This document shows positions 1 through 7,776 of a stretch of 19,061 nucleotides of DNA, piece after piece. The stretch comes from Eggerthella sp. CAG:209 (GTDB lineage Bacteria; Actinomycetota; Coriobacteriia; Coriobacteriales; Eggerthellaceae). Position 1 is the stretch's first letter; each line of letters opens with the position of its first letter. Below the pieces are notes generated by a model. It saw nothing but the letters and a program-made list of their open reading frames with translations. It did not search any database and was not told the DNA's origin. Location of the stretch: contig FR884646.1 of NCBI GenBank assembly GCA_000436075.1, positions 36,842 to 55,902 on the forward strand. The letters are read 5' to 3'. The position numbers were made by a program, and so were the translations under genes.

Positions 1-23
1 CAAACTGCCCCTGCGGCAACGGT

Positions 24-1463
24 CTAACTCAACTCAGCTTCCGCAGCCTTCAAAGCGGCAAATTCTTCTTCAGGAGCATTGTCTACCAGATGCTTTCGCG
101 AATAGGCGAAGAAGTACACCATCAGCCCCGCAAGAACTGCAAGGGTGCAACCTGCAGCGAAGGCATCAACCGTGAAAGTCGAAACGATAGCTACCAGGGA
201 AAGAGCAAAAGAAATGCCAGTAAGGGCGATTCCGCCAGGGGCCTTGAAGCCACGCTCCATGCTTGGCTCCTTCTTGCGCAAGATAATGTGGGAAAGGTTC
301 ATCATTGCGTAGGAAACGCATGCAGCGAATACCGCCATGTTCAGGAGGATGTCACCGTCTTGAACTACGGCAGCCAAGGTAAAGGCAATGGTGCCCAAAA
401 CGAGCAGGGCAACAAACGGGGTTTTACGGGAGCCCGTGACGGAAAGGAACTTGGGCAAATAGCCAGCACGGGAAAGAGCGAATGCTTGGCGGGAGCCGCT
501 GAATACCGTCGAGAAGAACGAAGCAACCAGGCCGGCCAGACCAGCGTAGTTCACGAACGTCGCAAGAGGACCTTCGCCAACTTCATTCAATGCGTCAACC
601 AACGGAGCAGCTGCAGCACCAGCGAACTCAGCGCCAGCACCGCCTGCAGTAAGGAACAGAACCAAAGCGCCCGTAACCATGAGGGTCAGTATTGCACCGA
701 TAATACCCTTGGGCATGTCCTTCTTTGGATTTGCCGATTCTTCCGCTGCCAGGGGAACGCCCTCAACAGCGAGGAACAGCCAAATACCGAATGGGAGAGC
801 AGAAATCACACCAGCAACACCGAAAGGCAGAAGTGCCGTACCCCCATCTACGACAGGGGCGATATTGAAGAGATTCGCCACTTCGAAGTGAGGCGCAATG
901 CCAACAACGAAAGTGATAAGGGCGATCATGGCAATAGCGGTAATGCCAAATACGATCTTTAATGCTTCGCCAACACCAATAAGGTGGATACCAACAAAAA
1001 TAATAAAGAAGAAGCCGATGATGGCAACCGAGGGGATATCGGCGAACAGGCCCAACGCATGTACATACGCAGCAATAAACGTCGAGATGGCAGCGGGGCA
1101 AATCGTGTACTCAATCAGGATGGCGAACCCGGTCAGCGCACCACCCACTTTGCCCATGGCGCGGCGGGCAAAGCCATAGCCAGCGCCAGCTGCGGGCATG
1201 GCAGAGGACATTTCAGCCAAGCCTAGCACCATGAACAAGTACATGGCTCCCATGACCAAGAATGCGATAAGCATTCCGAACCAGCCACCGTAACCTATGC
1301 CGTAGTTCCATCCGGAAAAGTCTCCGGATATTACGTAGGCAATGCCCAAGCTCATAAGCAATACCCAGTTTACGGCGCCCTTCTTAAGGGAGCGCTTTTC
1401 AAAGTATTCTTTCGATTCTGCGGTTATGCCACCCAAAACGGCGGCATCTGTTGGCGGTGTCAT
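24..1463 (-). CDS. APC-superfamily permease, ethanolamine-permease-like
   Basis: This is a 479-residue inner-membrane transporter of the amino acid-polyamine-organocation superfamily, expected to import an amine or amino acid by ion coupling. Hydrophobic segments run through nearly the whole chain. TM1 is around residues 31-47, followed by the SGDFSGWNYG segment (46-55) and the MPAAGAGYGFARR loop (89-101), which I recall from ethanolamine permeases. The APC signature EESANPKKDMPKG lies at 240-252. I chose the ATG at 1463 because AAAGGAGTGA sits just upstream; the open frame runs further upstream, to about 1511, without a comparable ribosome site. No ethanolamine ammonia-lyase or other eut gene is in the window, so the substrate is open. 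The gene stands alone, with a 600-base gap upstream holding a leader hairpin and a possible promoter. Confidence is high for the family and moderate for the ethanolamine-like subgroup. Confidence 0.9.
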   Translation of the reverse strand: MTPPTDAAVLGGITAESKEYFEKRSLKKGAVNWVLLMSLGIAYVISGDFSGWNYGIGYGGWFGMLIAFLVMGAMYLFMVLGLAEMSSAMPAAGAGYGFARRAMGKVGGALTGFAILIEYTICPAAISTFIAAYVHALGLFADIPSVAIIGFFFIIFVGIHLIGVGEALKIVFGITAIAMIALITFVVGIAPHFEVANLFNIAPVVDGGTALLPFGVAGVISALPFGIWLFLAVEGVPLAAEESANPKKDMPKGIIGAILTLMVTGALVLFLTAGGAGAEFAGAAAAPLVDALNEVGEGPLATFVNYAGLAGLVASFFSTVFSGSRQAFALSRAGYLPKFLSVTGSRKTPFVALLVLGTIAFTLAAVVQDGDILLNMAVFAACVSYAMMNLSHIILRKKEPSMERGFKAPGGIALTGISFALSLVAIVSTFTVDAFAAGCTLAVLAGLMVYFFAYSRKHLVDNAPEEEFAALKAAEAELS

Positions 1464-1480
1464 AAGGCGATCACTCCTTT

Positions 1481-1518
1481 TGCGTAAGATCGATATTCTT
1501 GCGCCAGCCACTTACGCA
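1481..1518 (-). promoter_or_regulatory. Leader hairpin abutting the permease Shine-Dalgarno
   Basis: Perfect 8-bp inverted arms TGCGTAAG (1481-1488) and CTTACGCA (1511-1518) with a 22-base spacer. On the minus-strand mRNA the hairpin ends immediately before AAAGGAGTGA, so it could modulate translation initiation or mRNA stability. The function is inferred; the repeat is seen. Confidence 0.4.
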
Positions 1519-1637
1519 GCTGCCAGAGACTCGCCGTTGAGCCACTCATATTGCCGTACTCGCCGGAATGCCTTCCAGAGAGGCTTCGATCGAGGGCAAT
1601 TCATACATTCGAGCTCTCCGTTGAACTCGACAGGCTC

Positions 1638-1665
1638 ATATTAGAACCGCTTTTGCCCGCGACAA
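1638..1665 (-). promoter_or_regulatory. Possible sigma-70-type promoter for the permease
   Basis: On the minus strand TTGTCG (1660-1665) is followed after 16 bases by TAATAT (1638-1643). This would give a leader of about 170 bases before the permease ATG at 1463. It is only a consensus-like match. Confidence 0.3.
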
Positions 1666-1973
1666 GCGCGATGCGCCCTGTTTAACAAAGGGTCAAAAGC
1701 CTTGAAACGCACGCTTAACATGAACGCTCGTCAAGCTGATTGGAGATTTACAAAACACCAGGTCAAAAGCGGGTATTTCGCATAGTTCTCCAAAAACGCA
1801 GGTAGATCGGCAGTTAACAGAGCGATCAATGATATGGAAACAACGCCGAAACACCGAGGGTGCTTTGGCAAGCAACCCCGCGAGTGATAACCGTCCCTCA
1901 AAGCCCCTTTGCCCCATTGAAGCCTTCTACCTCAAACATGCTCGCCGTTACAGCCCGCCACCAATTGGGCAAT

Positions 1974-1999
1974 AAAAAAGCGCCTCCGCAGAGGCGCTT
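1974..1999 (-). terminator. Rho-independent terminator after map
   Basis: A perfect 9-bp stem AAGCGCCTC/GAGGCGCTT (1978-1986, 1991-1999) with a 4-base loop. On the minus strand it is followed by six Ts. It lies about 90 bases past the methionine aminopeptidase stop and closes that transcription unit. Confidence 0.85.
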
Positions 2000-2090
2000 A
2001 GGGAACGGACGGCGTCAAAGACTAAGCCAGTCGACACAAAAAGACGGTCGAACAAACGCCCGATGAGGGCTATTCGACCTCAAGCCGAAG

Positions 2091-2867
2091 CTATTTGTTT
2101 ACCGGGCGACGGTAATCAGGCTCCGTGGTCAGAACGCGGGGGCCATCTTCAGTGATGGCAACGGTTTTCTCGAAATGGGCAGAAGGTTTACCGTCGCGTG
2201 TGCAAACAAGCCAACCATCGCTCATAACCTTGGTTTTATAGGTGCCGATATTGATCATAGGCTCAATGGCGATAACCATGCCAGGCTCAAGTTTAATTCC
2301 AGTGTGCTTTCGGCCGTAGTTGGGAACATTGGGGTCTTCATGCATATCGCGACCCACGCCATGACCCACATACTCGCGCACAACACCGTAGCCAGCACGC
2401 TCGGCAATCTCCTGAATAGCATGGCCGATATCACCCAGATGATTGCCGGGGCGAGCGGCCTCGATGCCAGCCCACATGCACTGTTCGGTAACCTCGAGCA
2501 GGCGCTTCTTTTCAGGAGAGATCTTGCCAACCGGATATGTCCAAGCGTTGTCGCCAACCCATCCTTTTACGATAGCGCCCGTATCAATGGAAAGGATATC
2601 GCCCTCCTGAAGAATGACGGAATTGGAGGGGATGCCATGAACGATCTGGTCGTTCACTGATGCGCAAATGCTGCCGGGGAATCCACCGTACCCCTTGAAA
2701 GCGGGGATACCGCCTTCCATGCGGATAATCATCTCAGCGATGCGATCCAGCTCGGCAGTAGATACGCCTGGCTTTACCCGCGCACCCACTTCACGCAAAA
2801 CCTTAGCGGACAAGCGGCCCGCTTCGGCCATTTCCTCAATTTGATGAGGGGTCTTCTTTATGATCAT
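2091..2867 (-). CDS. map: Methionine aminopeptidase, type I
   Basis: This cytoplasmic metalloprotease removes the initiator methionine from new proteins. It has 258 residues, the normal length for the bacterial type Ia enzyme without an N-terminal extension. The substrate-contacting histidine is H77 (VHGIP). The five expected metal ligands are visible: D95 (DTG), D106 (GDN), H169 (GHGVG), E202 (IEPM) and E233 (HFEKT). The start at 2867 is preceded by AGAAAGGT. It lies 54 bases downstream of the solute-binding lipoprotein gene with no terminator between them, so read-through is likely. A strong terminator follows. Bacterial map often sits near secY/adk, so this may be a second copy; the window cannot show that. 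Confidence in the function is very high. Confidence 0.96.
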   Translation of the reverse strand: MIIKKTPHQIEEMAEAGRLSAKVLREVGARVKPGVSTAELDRIAEMIIRMEGGIPAFKGYGGFPGSICASVNDQIVHGIPSNSVILQEGDILSIDTGAIVKGWVGDNAWTYPVGKISPEKKRLLEVTEQCMWAGIEAARPGNHLGDIGHAIQEIAERAGYGVVREYVGHGVGRDMHEDPNVPNYGRKHTGIKLEPGMVIAIEPMINIGTYKTKVMSDGWLVCTRDGKPSAHFEKTVAITEDGPRVLTTEPDYRRPVNK

Positions 2868-2921
2868 GCCCTGATTACCTTTCTTGCACGTTTATCAGAG
2901 TCAGAATACACCGAAAGCATC

Positions 2922-4844
2922 CTAGGAAAAAGCAAAGTAATCCTGATAGGCAGGCAAGCTGGCAACCTTGCCATCGCGAAATGCTTCTACCCAGACATCC
3001 TGCAGGGAGCCTTTCTGTCCAACAGGATCGTAAGCGCCCGCTTCGGAGAGTTCCGTCTCCCAGGAAAATGACGAGATGCCTACGGTATAGGTATCTCCAG
3101 AGTGCAGATCGGCTGTTGATTCTCGCCCTTCGTTGGCCGAAGAAGTGTCGGTTCCACCAGATTGCGGACCCGATGAGGTGATCTTCGCCACCGATTCAAG
3201 ATGGTAGGAGCCGTTTTTCTGAGCTATCTCCAGATGCAGCCCGCTTACCACCGGCAAATCGTAGGGACTTTTTGCCGCCGCCACGCAACGCGAAAGATAC
3301 TCGGTAAGTTCATCTCCCGAAAGAGAGACCACAGCAACGGGCATCTTTGCAACCGAATAGGCCAAATCCGTTGCCGTCTTATCTCCCGCATACAGGGGGC
3401 AGCGCGCAGCATGGGGCGAAACGACAAATGCATCAGTATTCAATGCCTGCGACGACACTTGGGCGATGTCTAGAGCAGCAACGTTGCCCTTCGTGTCGTC
3501 GAAAAGGCCGCTCACGCCCTCGGAAAACGAAGTAAGCACCTTTTTATCTTCAGATTGCTCAGCCTTCAACAGGCCCTCCACTTCATCAAGGGCGCCCGCA
3601 GCATCAACTTCTCCCTTTACAACGTCCGAGAGCGTTTCGCCAACCGCATTCGATGCGAGCCTATTGGGCAGAAACGTTCGGACACTTCCCTCTTCCAGGC
3701 TCGATGAAAGAGAAGAAAGTGCATCGGGAAGTTGAATCGGATCGTCTGCAGAAGTGGATACCAATTTATCTATGCCATACAGGCCCAGATAATAATTTTG
3801 GGCATCGACACTCATAATGCTCGAAAGCACATCAACTGCAGCCTTGTGTACAGCCTCGTCGCTCGCGGTAGAGGCAACCCCCTGGGTTTTCACATCGCTG
3901 GCCATCCCCATAAATACTGGCTGAGCAAATGCCCAGCTCGAAGAGTCCCCGAAAAACGGCAGGGCCCTTACGGTCATATTATGCTGGGCGCCATACGACG
4001 AAGCTTGGCCATCAGACAAGAACAGCATTGCCGCTTTCCCGTCTAAGAATTTCTGCTCGGCTTGATCGGGCGTCTCATTGAAACTCTCGGTGCTGATAAC
4101 GCCCTGGGCCATAAGATCGCTCAAATACGAAAGCGCATCGGGGAACGAGGAGGCATCTACGGAAACCGAGCTCGAATCGCGCTTCAACACCTGACTCAAA
4201 AAATCTTCCGTCTCGGACACCAGCGAAGCATCGGCAAACCCTTGCATGACCTCATAACAGATTTCGGTGTCGGCCATGCCTGCAGCAAGCGGCTCAACTC
4301 CCCTTTCCGAAAAGGCCTTGCATGCCTCGATAAACGACTGCTTATCACTCGGAACGGAAACGCCGTACAAATCAAATAGGTAGCTATTAATTACTATGCC
4401 CTCAAAGCCACTCGCACCTGGCAAATATTTCACCGCATCGGAATTGCAGGGGATCGACCTGAGCGTATCTTCGCTATACGATGCCGCGATATCCGTTTCC
4501 CCGAGATCGTAGAGCGAAGCAGAAAGCGATTCGGCGCTTACGCGGTTGAAGTCCTTCGTTAGGATGACATCGGGCAGCGATCCGTGTTTTGCCTGATAGT
4601 CATAGAAATCAAGCGAGTCATCCCCCACAATCCACTCTATTTCATAATCAGGGTTCTGCTCTTCGATATACTGAGCAAACCCCGAAGTGAGCACAGAATC
4701 GTCCCATACCGAAACGGTAACATGGGTTTTCTGATCAGGCGAATCGCATGAACAGAGAACCAAGGGGAAAAACGCCAGAGTCATCGCAACCACTACACAC
4801 AATGCAGCTCGTGTCAGTTTTGCGAATAATGAGCCTTCGCCCAT
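2922..4844 (-). CDS. Lipoprotein: solute-binding domain fused to 5'-nucleotidase C-terminal-like domain
   Basis: A 640-residue exported lipoprotein. The signal sequence (about 5-32) ends in the lipobox LCSC, giving lipidation at Cys33. Residues about 40-430 look like a family-1 extracellular solute-binding protein (an early VTVSVWDD strand, a PDVIL segment, alternating helix/strand). Residues about 455-640 follow the pattern of the 5'-nucleotidase C-terminal domain: a DAFVVSPHAAR stretch, then VAVVSLSGDELTEYL, then LPVVSGLHLEI, then DTYTVGISSF. These match in order the strand, the 'veltG.qLke.le', the 'lqvsGl' and the 'Y.vatndf' blocks of that family. The metallophosphatase catalytic half is absent. 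The ATG at 4844 has GAAGGGG upstream; a GTG ten codons earlier overlaps that ribosome site and is less likely. A TATACT box lies at 4911-4916 on the minus strand. No ABC permease genes are adjacent, so its transport partner is unknown. Confidence 0.8.
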   Translation of the reverse strand: MGEGSLFAKLTRAALCVVVAMTLAFFPLVLCSCDSPDQKTHVTVSVWDDSVLTSGFAQYIEEQNPDYEIEWIVGDDSLDFYDYQAKHGSLPDVILTKDFNRVSAESLSASLYDLGETDIAASYSEDTLRSIPCNSDAVKYLPGASGFEGIVINSYLFDLYGVSVPSDKQSFIEACKAFSERGVEPLAAGMADTEICYEVMQGFADASLVSETEDFLSQVLKRDSSSVSVDASSFPDALSYLSDLMAQGVISTESFNETPDQAEQKFLDGKAAMLFLSDGQASSYGAQHNMTVRALPFFGDSSSWAFAQPVFMGMASDVKTQGVASTASDEAVHKAAVDVLSSIMSVDAQNYYLGLYGIDKLVSTSADDPIQLPDALSSLSSSLEEGSVRTFLPNRLASNAVGETLSDVVKGEVDAAGALDEVEGLLKAEQSEDKKVLTSFSEGVSGLFDDTKGNVAALDIAQVSSQALNTDAFVVSPHAARCPLYAGDKTATDLAYSVAKMPVAVVSLSGDELTEYLSRCVAAAKSPYDLPVVSGLHLEIAQKNGSYHLESVAKITSSGPQSGGTDTSSANEGRESTADLHSGDTYTVGISSFSWETELSEAGAYDPVGQKGSLQDVWVEAFRDGKVASLPAYQDYFAFS

Positions 4845-5026
4845 GAGCAACGCCCCTTCTCTCCTGCAGCCCACATACGACGCTGGTGCCGTGCACCGCT
4901 TCTCTCTTCCAGTATATGAGCCTCATCTCCTATTCACACAATTCACTCAAGGAAAGCTAAGCCGCATCCTCCCTGATGATGGCGAGCTTTGGTACCATGA
5001 TTTCATCGCACAACAAAAGGAACCCC

Positions 5027-6508
5027 ATGAACGAACGCAACACGAACCGCCGTGCTCAAACGCGCAGCAATCGCACCACGCAGCGCCACCAGATAGACGG
5101 ACGCCCCGCACCTCGCCGACAGGCCAGCCATGCATCCGATTATTCGGAGGGTGCCTTCACGCAACCTACCCACAGCAGCACCTTCCGTACCGATCCGCGT
5201 GAATCGGAACAATCAGCACGCTCACGCCGACAGCAGGGCCGTCGGCAACAGCCACCGCAACGAGGCCAGCAACGCCCCAACCAACGGCACGTTTCCAGCC
5301 ACCGAACCACCCCGTCTTCTCGTAGAGCAAGTCGCACGCCTATCCACGAACGACATTCCTACCAGACGCTCACGCCTCGCCAAGGAACCAGCACCTACGT
5401 TCGCCATGGATACTCGAAAAAACGCAGTAACCTGCCCTTTTTCGTTGGTGGAGCAGCAGCCCTCGTTGTCGTTATTTTTCTCGTAACCACCCTGGTCGGA
5501 GCTCTTGGCGGCTCGAGCCAAAACACCCAGGAAGAGACGCTTACCGCCGCCGATGCAGCACCAACGCCCACTACGCTTACGGTTACGTTCGCTGGCGACT
5601 GCACCTTGGGAACTGATGTTAATTTCAGCTCCGATACCAGCTTCAACACTAAATATGAAGCGGTCGATGACTCGTCCTATTTTCTCGCCAACGTTGGCGA
5701 CATCTTCAAAAACGACGATCTTACCGTGGTGAACATGGAGGGAACCCTAACCACCTCCTCTACACGCCAGGATAAGACCTTCGCCTTCAAAGGCCCTGCC
5801 GATTATGCGCAAATCCTCGTGAAGGGCAACGTTGAAACAGCATCACTCGCCAACAATCACTCACATGACTACGGCGAGCAAAGCTACACCGACACCATTT
5901 CCGCTCTGGAAAACGCAGGAATTGGAACCTTTGGCTACGACCGCATTGATTATCGCGAGGTCAACGGCGTGAAGGTTGCCCTCATTGGCACCTACGAACT
6001 GGCAAAACACCTCGACATCCAAGACGAGCTCAAGCAAAACATCAAAACCGCCAAGGAAAACGGAGCTCAGCTTGTTGCCGTCTATTTCCATTGGGGCACC
6101 GAAAAGGAAACAGTCCCCGATGAAACGCAAATTCAGCTGGGGCACATTGCCGTTGACGAGGGAGCCGATCTTGTTATCGGATCCCACCCTCACGTAATAC
6201 AGGGATACGAGAAGTACAACGGCCGTTACATCGTATACAGCCTGGGCAACTTCTGCTTCGGCGGCAACCCCAACCCATCCGATAAAGACTGCATGATCTT
6301 CCAGCAAACGTTCACGGTAACGGGCAACGATGTTGCCACCGACGACAACATCAACGTTATCCCCTGCTCGATTTCTTCTGTTTCCAATTCGAACAACTAC
6401 CAACCCACTCCGGCAACGGGCGACGAAAAAACCCGCATTGAAGCTAAAATCAAGAAGAGCAGCGACAGCATCGCAACGCTCTCAAATAAGGTGTCGCAGT
6501 CAAGTTAA
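5027..6508 (+). CDS. Membrane-anchored CapA-family (poly-gamma-glutamate synthesis type) protein
   Basis: A 493-residue protein in three parts. Residues 1-134 form a disordered-looking tail rich in Arg, Gln, Ser, Thr, His and Pro. One membrane segment (about 138-161, FFVGGAAALVVVIFLVTT) follows a KKR stop, so the tail should be cytoplasmic and the rest outside. The extracytoplasmic CapA domain (about 184-470) has a calcineurin-like phosphoesterase fold with FAGD (D191), NMEG (N236, E238), LANNHSHDYG (N276, N277, H278), FHWG (H355), SHPH (H387, H389) and SLGNF (405-409). CapA proteins take part in capsule or poly-gamma-glutamate handling, but no CapB/CapC is here, so a cell-wall-linked hydrolase role is equally possible. 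The ATG at 5027 is preceded by AAAAGGAA; an in-frame upstream ATG at 4976 lacks one. It is divergent from the lipoprotein gene. Confidence 0.88.
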   Translation: MNERNTNRRAQTRSNRTTQRHQIDGRPAPRRQASHASDYSEGAFTQPTHSSTFRTDPRESEQSARSRRQQGRRQQPPQRGQQRPNQRHVSSHRTTPSSRRASRTPIHERHSYQTLTPRQGTSTYVRHGYSKKRSNLPFFVGGAAALVVVIFLVTTLVGALGGSSQNTQEETLTAADAAPTPTTLTVTFAGDCTLGTDVNFSSDTSFNTKYEAVDDSSYFLANVGDIFKNDDLTVVNMEGTLTTSSTRQDKTFAFKGPADYAQILVKGNVETASLANNHSHDYGEQSYTDTISALENAGIGTFGYDRIDYREVNGVKVALIGTYELAKHLDIQDELKQNIKTAKENGAQLVAVYFHWGTEKETVPDETQIQLGHIAVDEGADLVIGSHPHVIQGYEKYNGRYIVYSLGNFCFGGNPNPSDKDCMIFQQTFTVTGNDVATDDNINVIPCSISSVSNSNNYQPTPATGDEKTRIEAKIKKSSDSIATLSNKVSQSS

Positions 6509-6547
6509 CCCGCAGAGCATGAATACGAGCGACTGCCCGGCTTCTTA

Positions 6548-6573
6548 TTCTTCGCAGGCAGACGCGCGAAGAA
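6548..6573 (+). promoter_or_regulatory. Hairpin overlapping the SDR ribosome-binding site
   Basis: Perfect 8-bp arms TTCTTCGC (6548-6555) and GCGAAGAA (6566-6573) with a 10-base loop. The 3' arm runs into the Shine-Dalgarno AAAGGAA before the ATG at 6584. It could lower or regulate translation of the dehydrogenase relative to the upstream CapA gene. Confidence 0.35.
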
Positions 6574-6583
6574 AGGAACTGAA

Positions 6584-7426
6584 ATGGAAACTCCCGTTTG
6601 GCTTATCACCGGCGCAAGCCGAGGATTCGGCAAGGCATTCGCTCAGGCAGCGCTCGATCATGGCTGCCGCGTCGCAGCAGGTGCCCGCAAACCGGAAGCG
6701 GTACAGGCAGCCTTCGGGGAATCCGAGCAGCTTTTGCCCGTAAAGCTCGACGTGACCAACCAATCCGAAATCAAAGAAGCCGTAAATCAGGTAATTAAGG
6801 AATTCGGTCGCATCGATGTCTTGGTGAACAATGCGGGTTACGGGATCTTCGGATCGCTCGAAGAGACCACCGACGAGGAGACTCGCGCCATCTTCGACAC
6901 CAACGTATTCGGCATGATGAATGTTACCCGCGCGGTACTACCCCATATGCGCAAACAGGGCTCAGGACGCATTGTAAACATTGGCTCCATGGCTAGTTTT
7001 GCTTGCGATCCTGGCGGAGCCCTCTACGACGCAACAAAGTTCTCCGTTGCCGCAGTAAGCGAAGTGCTTTCACTTGAAATGAAACCCTTTGGCATTGAAA
7101 GCATGGTAGTAGAGCCAGGCATGTTCCGAACCAATTTCTTCGACGGAACCTCCATCCACACGCCCGATGCCCCTCTTGAGGCATACAACAACACGCCTGC
7201 TCGCGGCGCGGAAGAGTTCTGCCTGGGCCACAATTACCAACAACACGGCGACCCTCAAAAAGCTGCCGAGTTTGTATACAAGGTGGTAAGCTCGTCGAAC
7301 CCCCTGCCCTTCTGGCTACCCGTCGGCAAAGACTCCATTAAGAAATTCGAGAAAAAGCTTACGAAAATGATCGAATCCATCCAGCCCTTCAAGGACGAAG
7401 CTTCGAACCTCTTCATCGACGAATAG
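6584..7426 (+). CDS. Short-chain dehydrogenase/reductase, classical type
   Basis: A 280-residue cytoplasmic oxidoreductase of the classical SDR family. The cofactor motif TGASRGFG is at 9-16, D56 lies in LDV, NNAG is at 82-85 and N107 is the structural Asn. The catalytic set is S135, Y148 and K152 (YDATK). The second strand ends in GARKPE with Arg rather than an acidic residue, which favours NADP(H). The C-terminal 40 residues are basic and helical. The start has GAAAGGAACTGAA upstream. It follows CapA by 75 bases on the same strand, so co-transcription is plausible, but the two have no obvious functional tie. The substrate cannot be read from the sequence. Confidence 0.92.
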   Translation: METPVWLITGASRGFGKAFAQAALDHGCRVAAGARKPEAVQAAFGESEQLLPVKLDVTNQSEIKEAVNQVIKEFGRIDVLVNNAGYGIFGSLEETTDEETRAIFDTNVFGMMNVTRAVLPHMRKQGSGRIVNIGSMASFACDPGGALYDATKFSVAAVSEVLSLEMKPFGIESMVVEPGMFRTNFFDGTSIHTPDAPLEAYNNTPARGAEEFCLGHNYQQHGDPQKAAEFVYKVVSSSNPLPFWLPVGKDSIKKFEKKLTKMIESIQPFKDEASNLFIDE

Positions 7427-7776
7427 ACGCCAAATCCCATACATGAGCCATCCTCCTGCCTCTAACCAAGAAGCAAGAGGATGGCTTAAGCTTGCTAAGC
7501 CTGATTGATGGATTTCGGCAGGACCCATCTTCCGCCTAGGCTTGATCGCGGACAAACGCTCTTGAGGTTGAACGCCTTGCATAGATTCTGCCTCCAGCAT
7601 CGTTTGCCACCCCACCAACGGCACCGCCATGCGAAGAAGCAATTCCGATCAATCTAGAGAACGAAGTTCGCATGCAGAAATCACGGCTCTGATCTTCGAT
7701 ACCACGAACATCAGACTCGATGCCCCATGCGCACGCAACAGCAGCCAATCCTACAGCGCGCCGTGTCAACGCTCGT
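7427..7776. other. Gap between convergent SDR and FUSC genes
   Basis: It contains the hairpin cluster at 7446-7500. A minus-strand open frame (7536-7787, 83 codons from the ATG) starts within the last codons of the FUSC gene, as a coupled gene might. Its protein is Arg/Ala/Gly-rich with no family I recognise, so I do not call it. No clear terminator for the FUSC gene is visible. Confidence 0.4.
7446..7500 (+). terminator. Hairpin cluster after the SDR gene (weak terminator)
   Basis: A 10-bp stem AGCCATCCTC/GAGGATGGCT (7446-7455, 7477-7486) with a 21-base loop. It partly overlaps a second small inverted repeat GGCTTA/TAAGCC (7483-7488, from 7496). No T-tract follows, so it is either a factor-dependent end or an mRNA-protecting hairpin. 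Confidence 0.4.

Larger units (their letters stand above)
1464..1973. other. Long leader/intergenic region upstream of the permease
   Basis: I see no convincing gene here. It holds a hairpin right before the permease ribosome site (1481-1518), a possible minus-strand promoter (1638-1665), and a repeated octamer CTCATATT (1545-1552, 1635-1642). It also holds an exact 10-bp direct repeat GGTCAAAAGC (1691-1700 and 1771-1780), 80 bp apart. A 74-codon open frame on the minus strand (1693-1917) has no ribosome site and no recognisable protein character. Confidence 0.5.

Noticed and set aside
24..1463. An ethanolamine-utilisation locus
   Set aside because: The permease resembles ethanolamine permeases, but no lyase, reactivating or microcompartment gene is in the window.
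1693..1917. A 74-codon minus-strand frame in the permease leader region
   Set aside because: No ribosome site, Cys/Arg-rich random-looking protein, and it contains the direct repeats.
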